From contig JAFCMP010000536.1 of assembly GCA_017506865.1 (NCBI GenBank), positions 62,001 through 126,000 on the forward strand: a stretch of 64,000 nucleotides of DNA, read 5' to 3'. The position numbers were made by a program, and so were the translations under genes. The notes under the pieces are model-generated. The model saw only the letters and a list, made by a program, of their open reading frames with translations. It made no database searches and had not been told where the DNA came from. Positions 1-11,654 of the stretch are shown here, in pieces (position 1 is the stretch's first letter; every line of letters starts with the position of its first letter). This DNA is from Tribonema minus. Its lineage: Eukaryota > Sar > Xanthophyceae > Tribonematales > Tribonemataceae.

Positions 1-3000
1 GCACACCACCGGCTTGAGCGCGTAGCACGTGCGGCCATTGCCAAATGCCCTGCTGAAGGCCAGCAGCTGGTCGTGGAAGTACTGCACCGCACTGTGGGGT
101 ATGTTGGGTAGGGCGGATATGACGGCAAATAGCCACAGCCAGCGCTCCATGCCGCCGCGGCAGAAGGCCTCCCAGCAGTCGCCGAATGAGTACGACTCCT
201 GAGTCGTAAGCGAGTCAAGGTGGACGGGCGCACATCAGACTTGAGTGATACAGGTGGAGTACGATCATGAATACATAGATTCGCGTGGTTGCTCGCGTTG
301 GCTACAACCAACCCTGTAAGGCGGGCATGACAGGATGCGCTGTCGGCGCACATAAGTGCAGGCAGAGTTACATGCTTCACGCACTTGCATTCATCAACAA
401 GCATAACATTTGCTGATGGAAGGAGCCGTGCAACACCGCATTTGACAGTGCAACGTGCCCAATGGTCTGACCGGTGATGCAGCAGCGCACCCTGCCTGTA
501 CCTGCAAATCCTAAGAAAAGTTCATGCCCTTCTACTTGTTGAAGTACTCTGGAGTATGTAGGCCTCAAAGTCGCAGAGCGATTGTGCAATTTTCGCCAAC
601 GTTTGAGTCAGGCAGTAGCGCTCAGATTGCTGCAGCCTGCTGGCAGTTTGAGACCAACTGTGCATGTGTATGTGCATTCCGGTCGTACGGTACACCCCGA
701 CCATTGAGCAAGCTCGAGGACACCCCCCACCCCCCAGCTCAGCAAGTACGGTAGGTATGTATTCAGAACACAGCGCGTCAGCGCTCACCTTGCTCACGCC
801 CTCCGCCACCAGCGCCTGCCAGTACGCCCTGACCAGCGCGCTGGCATGCGGCTCAAACACACTCGGCTTGACGTCCGATATGACCATCTGTGCAAGATCC
901 GTGGTGCCCTCCCAAGGGCCAACTTCCGACCAGTCCACCGCAAACAGCTCGCCGCCGCTTGAAGTTGAAGTTGAAAGTGGCGAGGTGGACGCTCCGTTGT
1001 CCTTGAGGAAGATCATGTTGGCGGCGTGGAAGTCGCCGTGGCAGAGCGTGAAGGGCGTGCGCGGGCTGCGCAGGTGCTCCTGCAGGGCCTGCGAGTAGGG
1101 TGGGTATGTATGTTTGAGCACAAAGTCGTAAAGTCATAGCATGCGATCACTGTATGTAGTTGCGCTGATTTTGAATGAGCGCATGTCATGGACGCTTCCC
1201 ACGCTGAAGCACAAGGGCACTGTGAAGCATTGAGTGTAGTTGAGTGCTGTTGCAAGTCTGGATGCGCAGGTGGTGATGCCGCTTTAAATGTCCAGGCAGC
1301 GACAAAATCGTAGCGTGCACAGGCCAACAGACAATGAAGAGAGTGCAGTGCCAACAAACACACAACGAGTGCGTGAGCAAGACAAGATGGAAAATGGCGC
1401 TTCTGCCATGCAAACACCCAAGAAGAGCGCACACACAAGCCCCACTTGGTGACCATGGGGGGTAGGCAAGCACACCACCATGGGGGGTAGGCCACTATTA
1501 CCTGGCATGACGTCATTGACGTTGCTCTCCAGCGATGCATCTACATCTACATAAGGATGGACCATATGTACCTGTGAGGATTGCTGATTCCTACCTGCAA
1601 TGCCGATTACTCTACATATGATTCAGGATACGTACCTGCCATGACGTTGCCTCCAGCGACGCGTCCATCATCGCAGCCAGCCCCTGATCCATCTTTACGG
1701 CCAGTGACCCGTTGCTCACTGCTGCCTTTGTCCTGGCCCAGCTCCGCTTGGCGCGCCTGATGCCAGACTCCCACGACCAGCGGTCACGCCCTGAGCATTA
1801 GGGTTGGCTTAGGGTTAGGGTTGGGTTAGGGTTAGGGTTAGCATTAGCAGGGCGTAGGGTATGCGGTGAGTGTAGGTAGGGCATGATGCTATGTTGCAGT
1901 CAGGGCGCACTGTGGGCACGTGTAGCGTGCAGATGCCGTGTTGGCGCCTGCTTTTACACCAGTGCGCTGATGGCGCACCCAGCCTTTGCACGCAATGCAC
2001 CAGCTGGATCCAGTTGAATGGCATCTCCAACTCAAGCGTGCACTTCACAAGGCGCTGCTGCCACGGCAGCTTGGCTGCCTGCGGCATGTTATTCGGCGTG
2101 TAGTTCCTGTTAGCAGCTTGACTGGAATGGCGTCTTTGCGAGACGCGCGTGGGCGTTGCCGTAACCCTACCCCTAACTCTAACCCAGCTGGCGCCGCAGG
2201 ACTAGCCGCCTTGCTGAGCGCTGTAGCTGCTGAAGTCCTGGCCACCAGCTGCCACCACCTGTGCCGCTGCTGGTGCTCATCTTCTTTGGCGTTTCAACTA
2301 TTATGCACTGAATGAAGGGTAGGGTATGATGTAGGTCACATATCATCATCAGCGGGCGAAGGATATGGTAGAATATTTGAAAATGACTGGCGCGCCCCAA
2401 AATGCCAATGGCATGAAGCCCTTGCAGCGTGTGTGAGATCTGCACCTCTTCTGTGTAAAATACTGGCATATCACTTCAAGTTGAAGTTGCCTACCAGACT
2501 CCGTACCTGCATACCACGCTGCGCCTTTGAGCCACTGCTTCTTGAGGATAGCCGCATCGTTCCAATACGCCGCATGCAGCAAGGCAGCCTGTGAATGTAA
2601 GCGTGCATGTGTCAGATGTGCCGGTTTACACTCCAAAAAGCACCAAATAAAAGAGGGTATAGCAAGCACGTACATAAAAGAATCGCTTCATGCGCCGACA
2701 ATGAACAAGAAGCAAACTCAAGTTTGAACTTCAGGTCATTATGCAAGTTCCCGAGCCCTACCACCGCTTCAGAAAGCGTAGGCTATTGGTGCACTTTTAA
2801 AAGAAGCATTATGAAAGGATACATACATTCATGCATGCATACATGCTCACGCCACCAGTCAAGTAGCCAGATGCAGCCCCTGTTCAACCCCAGCATTAGC
2901 ACAGCCGTTCACCTGCCTGTGCTGACTTTGACCACCTAATGCTAACCGTAAACCGACCCTGAACGCCAAAATACGCACAGAGGAGGGCCCTTGCCATGAC

Positions 3001-5513
3001 ACAGCCAGCAACAGAAGCCGATTGGGGCTGCAATGATCAGTGCCATTGCAGCAAGGGCAAGTCTGCTACAGTACACAAAGCTACTTAGTGAAAAGGATTT
3101 GCGCCAACTAGCTAGCGCGCATTCATTAAAAGCGTGAATTAACGTCATCATGGCATGATGATTTTGAAACATGAATTGACATGAAACCACCATGCGTACT
3201 GAACGCATATGCACCTCACTGACACAGCTGCGTACTTCAAATCATGCTTTGGGTTTGGCTTCGCCGCATCAATGTTTGTCAGGATCTGTTACGCTTCCAG
3301 CCTCGTGCAACTGGCATGTACTTGCATTATGTAGCACTGCTGCTATGATAGCGCAAATGACAAAATCTTCCTTCACTTTGCATGTTTGTACAACAGCCAG
3401 ATACATCAGCCATCTCTTGCAGTCACACCTACTGCATGCTGGCTACTTCACCGAGCCTGTATTGGCTCATGGCTAAACAGCCCGTTGTCGATCGCGATAG
3501 AAAGCCTTCACATCGCCTGTCAGTTGAAACGTGATAATCCCGGTCTCACTCATGCCACTGATGTGCGTGCAAAACTTCAACACAAGTGCGGCTGCCACAG
3601 CTTCAAGCGCACCTTGTGACGCGCCGTCAAGCAGTTTCTGCCCTGATTACCTACCTACCTACCTGAGTCACATTGTGTCACATGTCAGCATCCTGGTGAA
3701 AGTACCTGTGTGAACGCCTGATTGAGCACAGCAACGGGGTCGGGCAGGTTTCGAAGCATGTCAGGGACCCCCCATATCTGGTTCCCCATTATCATGTTCA
3801 CTCCCACGCCGCCTTTGTGTCTCAAGTCCTCCATCAGTATGACGTATTCGCCCAGCATCTGTAGGCATAAGCACAAAACATGCACGAGCCAGTGAAGGCC
3901 AGTGTCAAAGAGATTCATGGGGCAAGAGGAAGCTGAATGGCACGTGGGAATGAATGGATGAATGATATGAATGAAGGAGCCTGTTGACGCGACAAGCAGT
4001 TTTGCGTAGGGCTCATGCACTAAGTAGAGGCAACAACTGTTCTGCTTCTGCTGGCGATGAGGTGCACATGAGCTTGCGCCTGTCTGCATCCACCCTAACA
4101 CTAACCTGTTGCTGTGATTGAAGCAACGACCATTCAATCTGTGATTGAAACAACGGCCACTCAAGGCATGCGACTTAGGGTTAATTTATCCCTAACCCTA
4201 ACCCCAAGTTAGCGCCATGCCGCGCCCTTTGTTTGCAAGGCCACACACAGATGAAGAGAGTGCCCATGGCAAGTGATTGTGCTCGAGGGCTGCTGCAATT
4301 TCTTCGTGCAAACAAACGAAACATTAAACAAAACAGTGGTGTCCCTCAGCAGTGCACCATAATCTGGACGGAGTCCAAAGCTTTGCAATCCCACCTCGCA
4401 AAATGACCCACACCTTTGGGCTACACAACTGCGTGTTAACTTTCCAGTCATGCATGCAATTTCCTTCTCTTGTCTATCAGGCACCAGTGATGACAGCCGC
4501 TCTACTACTCGGTGATGCACCATGTGTCATCTGGCATAGTCTGAGCAATGTCAAATGTCGAGTGTGCAGGTGCAGTGGACGCTAATCAGCAGTGCTGAGC
4601 ACTGCTGACTGACCCCATCATCAATGGCCTTCCTCATGCGGGTGCAGGCCAACTTGAGATGCGATGCTGGTTAGAGGGTGATACAACTTGTCATTCTGCT
4701 AGTTGATCGTGTGTAGTTTTACGACAGATAACAGACACCTTGTGTTGTAGTGGCTATTATGTTCATCAACTTGGGGCTTTTTCGCGCCCTTCTGCAATAA
4801 TCTGGGCTTCTCGCGCCCTTCAGTAAGAACTAACAATACATACAGAGTTGCCCCTGTCTTAGCATGTGGAAGTGGCAGACAATAAGTTAAGCGGGCGTTA
4901 AGCCAGCTGGAGTGGGGGAGTGCCGTAAAAACAGGGGGTATCATACTCTTGTTTTCCCAGGTATACCTACTTGAAGTACTTGAGTTTTTTTGAAGATTTT
5001 ACACCACTGTGACAGCAACTGATACTGTGTCTTACCCACCTCTGACCCATGGCTGTAGTAGATGCGTGGGAGCACCATCCCCCTAAACTTCCCCCCTGCC
5101 ATCACCATGCCATAGAAGAGGCCCTCCCTCACACGCCCGCCGCACAGCACAGTTTTCCTGCCCTGCATGCCCCGGTGCGACATCTTGAGGACCATGTGCA
5201 GCACCGTGACTGGCGTGCCATCACCAGTATCCAGCTCTGCTTCGATCGCCAGTATGCACGAGGCAAGGCCTCGATTATCAGCCAGTGGGGCGACACGCAC
5301 GGCCTTGACGCGGGCTCCGTCTGAGAGATCCTGCCTGATCCGCAGCTGCTTCTCAAGCCATGCTGCGGACACGCTGCTATCGCCTGGGCGCGGCGGATGG
5401 GCTCCGTAGAGCAGTGAGTCGCGTGCCGTGGCCAGGAGCTGGGCCAGTGCCGCCCGCAAGGAGAGCGACATCCCGTACGCCGTCAAATTGATGTGTGCGC
5501 CCAGCATCGACAT
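1..5513 (-). CDS. CHK/EcKL-like (aminoglycoside-phosphotransferase fold) kinase, 3' partial
   Basis: Spliced minus-strand gene; exons in coding order 5513-5040, 3858-3706, 2588-2507, 1790-1636, 1091-789, 198-<1. All junctions keep phase. Exon 1 holds the N-lobe (VLKMSH lysine, REGLFYGMV helix, LPRIYYSHGSE). Exon 2 starts with the hinge-like YVILMEDL. Exon 3 has AALLHAAYWN. Exon 5 carries the catalytic Brenner motif HGDFHAANMIF and the metal-binding VDWSEVGPWEGTTDLA. Exon 6 (YSFGDCWEAFC...) runs off the window. The family phosphorylates small hydroxylated molecules (choline/ethanolamine-like, ecdysteroid-like or antibiotic-like); the substrate here cannot be told. ATG 5513 is the first in-frame Met. 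The frame stays open to 5588, so an upstream coding exon is possible. A Ser/Thr-rich insert (about 14 residues) lies between the catalytic and metal-binding motifs. It is divergent from the gene at 5854. Confidence 0.8.
1502..1550 (-). repeat. Intronic decayed copy of the exon 4 end plus donor site
   Basis: This stretch repeats the 3' end of the kinase exon that ends at 1636. Both contain CATGACGT, TTGC and TCCAGCGA in the same order, and both sit beside an ACCTG that reads as CAG|GT on the minus strand. The copy carries small insertions. It lies inside the intron between exons 4 and 5. Confidence 0.6.
1797..1845. repeat. Interstitial telomere-like TTAGGG repeats
   Basis: Several perfect or near-perfect TTAGGG units lie just upstream (sense orientation) of the exon starting at 1790 on the minus strand. 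In the gene's sense they read CCCTAA and form the pyrimidine-rich stretch before the 3' splice site. Confidence 0.85.
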
Positions 5514-5853
5514 GCTGGTGTGGATGTCCAGTGAGCTGATGCAGTCAGATTTTTTGGCGTGGTTGCTATCAGTATCAGTGCTCGGCACCTTGCTAACCGT
5601 AGGTCATGAACTCAACAAAAGCGGCTTTTGGACGGAATTTGCAGGCTTACGACTGGCTGGTGGATAGGTAAGCTGCCCCCTCTTGCCGAAGAACCAGGGC
5701 TGTCACAGAAACGCCAAAGGTGCTGGCGCTGGTACTAAGGCCTAGTGGCGTTGGTCTATCCTGTAGGCAAAGATCAAGATCACTTTTGGCGAATAACTTC
5801 AACTTCAAATGAACTTGCTGTTCTGACACACACGAAACGAGCACACAGCTTGT
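5514..5853. promoter_or_regulatory. Divergent intergenic/promoter region
   Basis: About 340 bases separate the first Met of the minus-strand kinase from the first Met of the plus-strand PNPOx-like gene, so both promoters should lie here. No TATA box or other motif is convincing. A CTTCAACTTCAA motif sits near 5810. Part of the kinase N-terminus could extend into this stretch. Confidence 0.4.
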
Positions 5854-7386
5854 ATGCGATCACGAATGAGTATCGGTCTGTTGCTGCACTGTATCAGACT
5901 TAGGCACAGCACCGCGTTGGTGTCTCAGCTGATACTCAACAATCGATTATTACAACGCTGCAGCAGCCAAGACCACCATAGTAGACGACACCTTGCTTTC
6001 GCAATGTCCTCTGCCGAGGCTCGCGCATCCGGGGACGGAGCTGAACGGGCAGCGACTGCGCCTGCAACCAAGCCTTTGTGGGTTCAGGAGCTGAATCGCA
6101 ACTTGCAAAAGCACAAACGGGATCCTACATCCAAGTACATGCAGCTTGCAACAGCAACTGCTGATGGCGACGTGAGCTGCCGGTGGGTGGTGTTCCGAGG
6201 GTTCTTAGAGGCGCTCTCAGGGGAGCACGAGTTTGAACCTCACCACATGCTGAAGATGATCACGGATCTGCGCAGTACTAAGTGTACGGAGATCGCCTCC
6301 AACCGGAGGGCAGAGGTGGGTGCCGTCAAGGAATGCTTCCGCCCAGGCACCGTTGTTTTTGCTATTTTTTAGTCAGGCATGAACTGCTTGCTGCAAAAGC
6401 TTCTTGAAGGCAATAACAAGACACCAGCTGTTGGCTGGACGCTTACGAAAACGTACCGTGCCCAACACAGAGTTGAAGGTCACTTTGCAAATTGGTCGAC
6501 TTTGATTTTGCTGACTGCGGGTTCCCATGTGTAACGCGCTGAACCAGTTGTCCAGCTGACGTTGAGCATTTGCACTGTCATTGAATTTCTGATGAACGAA
6601 GCGCAACACAAGCAACTGCACACAAAGACCTGTATGTTCCCCTCTTTGTGCGCTACAGAGTCCCTATGTTTTGCGTCACCGGACATCATTCCTGTTCATC
6701 ATTTCTCTCTCAGGTGTGCGTATACTTCAGGGACACGCGAGAGCAGCTGCGCTTCAAAGGCGTGCTGAAGCTGATCGACAAGAGCGAAACCGACGCGCAG
6801 TGGGCACGAGCCCGTACTGTCCAGTGGAAGCAAATCAGCGACGGCGCGCGGCAAGCTTTCTTTGGGCCGCATCCGGGGCTGCCCATACATGGTTTCGAGG
6901 GGGCTGATGCGGACGATGGAGGCGATGGCGATGCTCAACGCGGTGACAGTGCTCAGCATGATGGCGGCACACAAGACAAGGCAGAGGGGGGAGTGGAGAA
7001 GAAGCAGGTGAGAGTGGTTTGCATTTTGAGGCTTTGGGTGCCATGGGCATTGGATCGAGGATGGCATATGCACGAATTTTAGCTGCCATACATCTGGGTA
7101 GCCAGGCACTCATGGCACTGCTCGCTTTGTTGCGCTTGATTCTGATATTCACTGTATGCAGGACTTGGAGACACCAGCGGATGACTTCTGCCTGCTGGTG
7201 CTGCAGCCGTACAGGGTAGATCACCTGTTCCTCAAGGGGCAGCCGCAGCGCCGCTTTGTGCATGTGCGCAACACGGGATTCGATGCCAGCATAAGGGCAT
7301 CCGATGCTGCAGCGGCAGTTGAAGTGCCTCGGCAAGTAGATACAGTGGCGCCCACGGAGTGGATTGTAGAGCAGGTGATCGCTTAG
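5854..7386 (+). CDS. Pyridoxamine 5'-phosphate oxidase-like FMN-binding protein (Alr4036/PNPOx family)
   Basis: Exons 5854-6315, 6714-7007 and 7162-7386 give a 326-aa protein with all junctions in phase. The PNPOx-like split barrel starts near residue 70. Landmarks are DPTSKYMQLATATADGDVSCRWVVFRGF, then DLRSTKCTEIASNRRAEVCVYF across the first junction, REQLRFKG, and the late FCLLVLQPYRVDHLFL. This order matches the plant/cyanobacterial Alr4036-type family, which binds FMN; whether it oxidises PNP/PMP is unproven. The first 50 residues are rich in Arg, Ser and Leu and lack acidic residues until HHSRR, suggesting an organelle-targeting leader before a second Met at residue 51. An acidic Gly/Asp-rich insert (about residues 220-250) interrupts the domain before the last exon. 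Either start is possible; the leader favours 5854. Confidence 0.85.
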
Positions 7387-8560
7387 GGGCTTTGAGAACA
7401 GCATGAGGGACATGCACACACTGGCAAGTATGGCAGTTGCAGCAGTATCATGGGCACAAGCAGCCATGTGGGCATCTGCAACTTGCATCGTTGCGCCTGC
7501 TCGGTTACAAGACTTGGGTAGGCTTGAGCCTTTCTGGCATGCAGCAGTACTCAATAGCATCACATCATAAAACAGCATCACATCATGACCATTGTCAACA
7601 GCGCTTAATCAGCGGACTGGTGCCTTCATACCCTGCACGGTATCGCATGTGCAGGTATGCAGCTCCCCCAACAATGGCGCTGCAATTGCGTTAGGAATTT
7701 CGATCGAGCAATTGACCCGATTTATACAGATTTTCATCATGTTGCTGCCTTGAAGCAGTGCAAGTTCTGGGCTGCTTTGCTTGTGAAATGTCCGTGCAAC
7801 TGCCATATGGGTTATGCTTGGCCATTAGCATGTGTCACACTGGGTCACAGTTTGCATGCTGCGGCAGCAAGAGCACTACAGTAGTAGTCAGGAGGGCAGG
7901 GGGCACCTGGAGGCTCCGGGGCAGTCACGATGAATTCATGAATTCAGGTTGCTTTTCGTCACATTGTGTGATTGAGTGTGTCAGGTCATGGTTGTATCAA
8001 GTGTTATGCAAAATGGGGTGTATCGTCCACTACTTGTACAGAATGTGTGCCTCGACAAGCACAGATCCAGCTGTGCATGTCAAAGATATGACCAAACATA
8101 TGTTTAAACATGTGTCAGCCCCATGCCTCTATTGAGTGTATCATGTCAACGCGCGCGAAAGGCATCGGCGAATTGAGGGGCTAAGTGATACCTGGGACTA
8201 GGCCTGCAAGCAGTTCAAGAATGCGACTTCAACATGCAGCTAGCACTAAGGCAGACACTTTCTGTGGGCAGGTTCCAACAGCAAAACTGTTATTGTGGAA
8301 ACTGACAGTGGTATGTTCTCACATGCGCTGACACCCTCATGTATGCGCCATCATGAACTAGGCAAATCAGTACTTCAACACTCAGAAAAAAGTTCAACAA
8401 CTTCGCCCATGTTGAACCACAGAGAGCCGCTCCACAAGCACCGCACGCCACAATAGAATAGTCACGAGTGACGGCGTGATATCGCGCAGTTGACTTGCAG
8501 GCCGATCGTGTGGAGGCGTGTTGTGCTTATACAAGGTTTTTCCACCCTGCTCGCTCGGCG
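7387..8560. other. Intergenic region without recognised gene
   Basis: Between the PNPOx-like stop and the START-gene Met there is AT-richer sequence with only short, unconvincing open frames. It presumably holds the 3' UTR of one gene and the promoter of the next. No RNA gene or clear repeat was seen. Confidence 0.5.
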
Positions 8561-11155
8561 ATGATTACGGCTAGAAGAGCATGTGTGCTGCTAGTAGTCC
8601 TCCTGCTCGTGTCGTCAGTCGAGGCCTGGCCCAAGCGGAAGCATGTCGATAAGGACACCAAGCAGAGGAACCAGGCCCTCTCGGCGGAAGCCCTCAAAGA
8701 CATGGAATGGTTACTAAGCGGCGAGCTCGGATGGGAGCCTGTGCTAGACGGCGAGACGCAAGTCTGGAAAATGACGATGCCAGACAGCGCCTTCATTTTC
8801 GTCAAGGCGATGGCCACCATTGACGCAAGCCCAGTGGCTCTGCGAGAAGTGCTGGCGCCGGGGGAGCTGGACATCGTCAAAATGTAAGCATGCAAAACTC
8901 ATTTGCGTCATGGCATTCCATCGTTATCATACACCCTGCTTGCGCTTGCGTGCGCCTCACAATCGATGCCGCTTTTCGGCCTGGCACGTTTTTCAGTCCG
9001 AGTGCCTGCGTATAGGTACTGTAGGTAGCCAGTAGCCGTAACGTTTTCTCAGCAATTGAGGTTTGACGGAAGGCACTGCACAAATGAACATACATGGCTT
9101 CTACGAGGCTTCTTGTTTGCACCCTTTTCATCTTGCATACCCACTCTCGCATCTGGCTGCATCAGGTACAACCCCGTGATCACCGAGGGAAGGGACATCG
9201 AGTACCTAGGCCGCGACAGCAAGATCAGTTGGAGCAGCACGATGCCCATGTGGCCGTGCCGTGGCCGCGATTTTGTCACATTTATCAACCGCATTCGCCT
9301 GCCAGACGGCGGCACAGCAATCATACAGAAAGCGACCACGCACCCCCAATACCCTGCGCCCGGGCCGGGTTATGACACCGTTCGGGCCGAGATTTTGCAC
9401 GGACTGTTCTTGGTGCAGCCTGTTCCTGGGGAATCGCACAGGAGCCAGTTCACCATGGTGCAGGTGTGTGCGTGTGTGAACAACGCTTGAACTACACCAT
9501 GTGCTTCCCAACAAATACTTGAGTGCATAATCTTCATTTCAGGTGCTTGAAGCGGTGGCAGTGGATTTGCAGACCGAAATGATGCGCAACCCAGTGTGTT
9601 GCATACCTTGATCGTATGTTTTGTAACCAAATATCACGCATGCGCTGCGCCAATATCTGGCGCGCAAGCACTGGTATCAGGTGCGCTACCCACTGGTGTA
9701 TTATGCGCTTACAGCATCATGCACAACGTATCATGAGAGTGAGTGCGTGATTATTTGAGGTGCGACACTGCAGACATGTGGCATGTGCTTTTTGCAAGCT
9801 GCTGATGACCAGGAAAACTGCCGGCATTGTGTTGGTGAGAAGCGGCTGATGGCGACACACATTTGTTGTGCAAAAAGCGGCACGCTGCAAGTGGTGCCTG
9901 AAAAGCTGTGTACCTAGTGCCACGGCACGCAGCCAGCACTGAAGACCCTGTTTTTGTCATTTTGGAACGCGGTGTGTATGCATGAGAGTCGCTGATTCCA
10001 CCCGCCTGTGCTCTGCAATTCAGTCATGGCAAACGCCCAGCATCTCATGTTTCTGCAGCTCCCAGGATGAGTCAACTTGAAGTCACACTTCAAATTTCAA
10101 GCTTATATTCCCCCCCCCCCCCCCCCCCCCCCCCCCCTCAGCACCTCAACCCAGGCGGCAAGATCCCCGCGTGGCTGACCAATCAGCTCGCGGCGCGCAC
10201 CCCCGCCTCCTTTGTGACCGCGCTGGGGCGTGTGGCACAGCGATTCGACGCCGTTGCGGCAGCAACTGCCAACGACGCCACAACAACCAAGGGGTCCAAG
10301 GGTTCCCGTTCGGGCCCCTGCTTCGACAGGGGATTCGACTCCCCCCCCTGCCCGTGGCTCCTCAACATGACACAGGGCACATCAACGAGCGCCATCGCTG
10401 CCGCTGCCGGCGGCGGCAGCAGCGGCGGCGGCAGCGTGAGCAGCAGCGCCGCCGCCGCCGCCGTGAGCATGCTGGGAGTGCCGCAGGCAGCGGAGAGCGC
10501 GGCGGGGGTGCTGCGCAGCGCGCGCAGCTGGGCTCGCGGAAATTTCTCGGGCTGGGCGCGCGGAAATTTCATGGCGGCGCTCGTGCTCGCCGTGACGATC
10601 GCTGCGGCGACGCTGCGCACGGTGAGCAGCAGCAAGCGGCGGCGGCTGCGGTCGCGCGGCGACAGCGAAACGGCCGCAGCGGGCGCGGCGGAGGCGGAGG
10701 CGGCAGTAGCTGGAGCTACTGACAGAGGCGCAGCGGTGGGTGACAGGGGGGAGGGGGTGCCAGTACAGGGGGCGGCGGCGGCACCAGAGGGGGCGCTCTC
10801 AGGAGAGGCAGCGACGCAGGGGGGGGAAATTGCGCAGGGGGTACAAAACGGAGCTGCTGCTGCTGCGGATGCAGCAGGAGGGGAAGGGGCTCTGGGGAGC
10901 AGGGCAGACGGTGCTGACACGCTGGAACCGCTCGCAGCGCCTACAGTTGTGAAATTAGATGATGCGGCGGCGGCCGCAGCTGCGCAGGCACCAGAGGATC
11001 GGGAAGGCGCAGCTGAGGGGGAAGGCGCGGCTGCGGTGGGGACGGGAGGGGGGGACGCAGCGGACGGGGTGGCACAGGGGGCCAGTGGCGGCAGGCAGGC
11101 AGCAGAGGCACCTGCGCTGAAGCGGGGCTCCTGGGTAGCTGGCGTTGTGGCCTGA
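8561..11155 (+). CDS. START-domain lipid-binding membrane protein with signal peptide
   Basis: Exons 8561-8883, 9166-9463 and 10142-11155 (544 aa, in phase). The ATG at 8561 is preferred because it begins a classic signal peptide (MITARRACVLLVVLLLVSSVEA). An in-frame Met lies 22 codons upstream. The START fold follows: WKMTMPDSAFIFVKA, then YNPVITEGRDIEYLGRDSK, PCRGRDFV, EILHGLFLVQP and, in exon 3, HLNPGGKIPAWLTNQLA, the typical last-helix segment. START domains bind lipids or sterols in a deep pocket. Exon 3 adds a Ser/Gly-rich linker, one transmembrane segment (FMAALVLAVTIAAATL) near residue 350, a basic stop-transfer (SSKRRRLRSR) and a 170-residue Ala/Gly/Glu-rich tail. Expected topology is a lumenal START domain with a cytosolic tail. 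The lipid ligand is unknown. Confidence 0.8.
10110..10137 (+). repeat. 28-nt poly-C tract at a 3' splice site
   Basis: An uninterrupted run of cytosines lies directly before the TCAG acceptor of START-gene exon 3 and acts as its whole polypyrimidine tract. Confidence 0.9.
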
Positions 11156-11654
11156 GATGATAGCGCGCTAGTTTATGCTGTGAAAGCAGCGATCGAGCGT
11201 TGCTGCACGCTACGGAGTGCTGCTGCTGCCAGGTCTGGTGGCGCGCCTTCGAGCACGTCAGCGGCTGCTTGATGCTGCCTTGCCCCAGTGCTTTGTGGTA
11301 AGTACGCCGCCTTCCCCCAGCGAGCAGCCTGGCGTTACTCACAACTCACGCCATAAGGCAGCAGAGATAGCGCTCTAGCCCCTCAGGGGCGGGGGGCGGG
11401 GGGGGGGGAGGGGGCAAAGGATTTGTCCACACTGGGGGCGGGGGGGCAGGGAACTTGGTCACACTGGCACGAGGTATGAAATTGCGTGCATGCAGCATGC
11501 AGTACGGGGCAAGCAGAGCATGGAGCAGGATGCGGCGCGGGTGTGCCAGCTTCCGAGATGCACGTGCTGTTGCTTGCTATTGTGGGGGCTGGGTGCAGAG
11601 CACTGCCAACGCAGCCGCCGCAGGCAGCAGCAGCAGCGCTCAGTGATATGTTGC
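11156..11654. other. Convergent 3' region between START gene and FZL
   Basis: About 500 bases between two convergent stop codons. It contains a G-run (around 11385-11415) and Gln/Ala-type GCAGCAGCAG low complexity, but no supported gene. Confidence 0.5.

Noticed and set aside
9551-9595. Possible extra START-gene exon between 9463 and 10142
   Set aside because: Direct joining of 9463 to 10142 restores the conserved START C-terminal segment in phase; the extra exon has no good donor.
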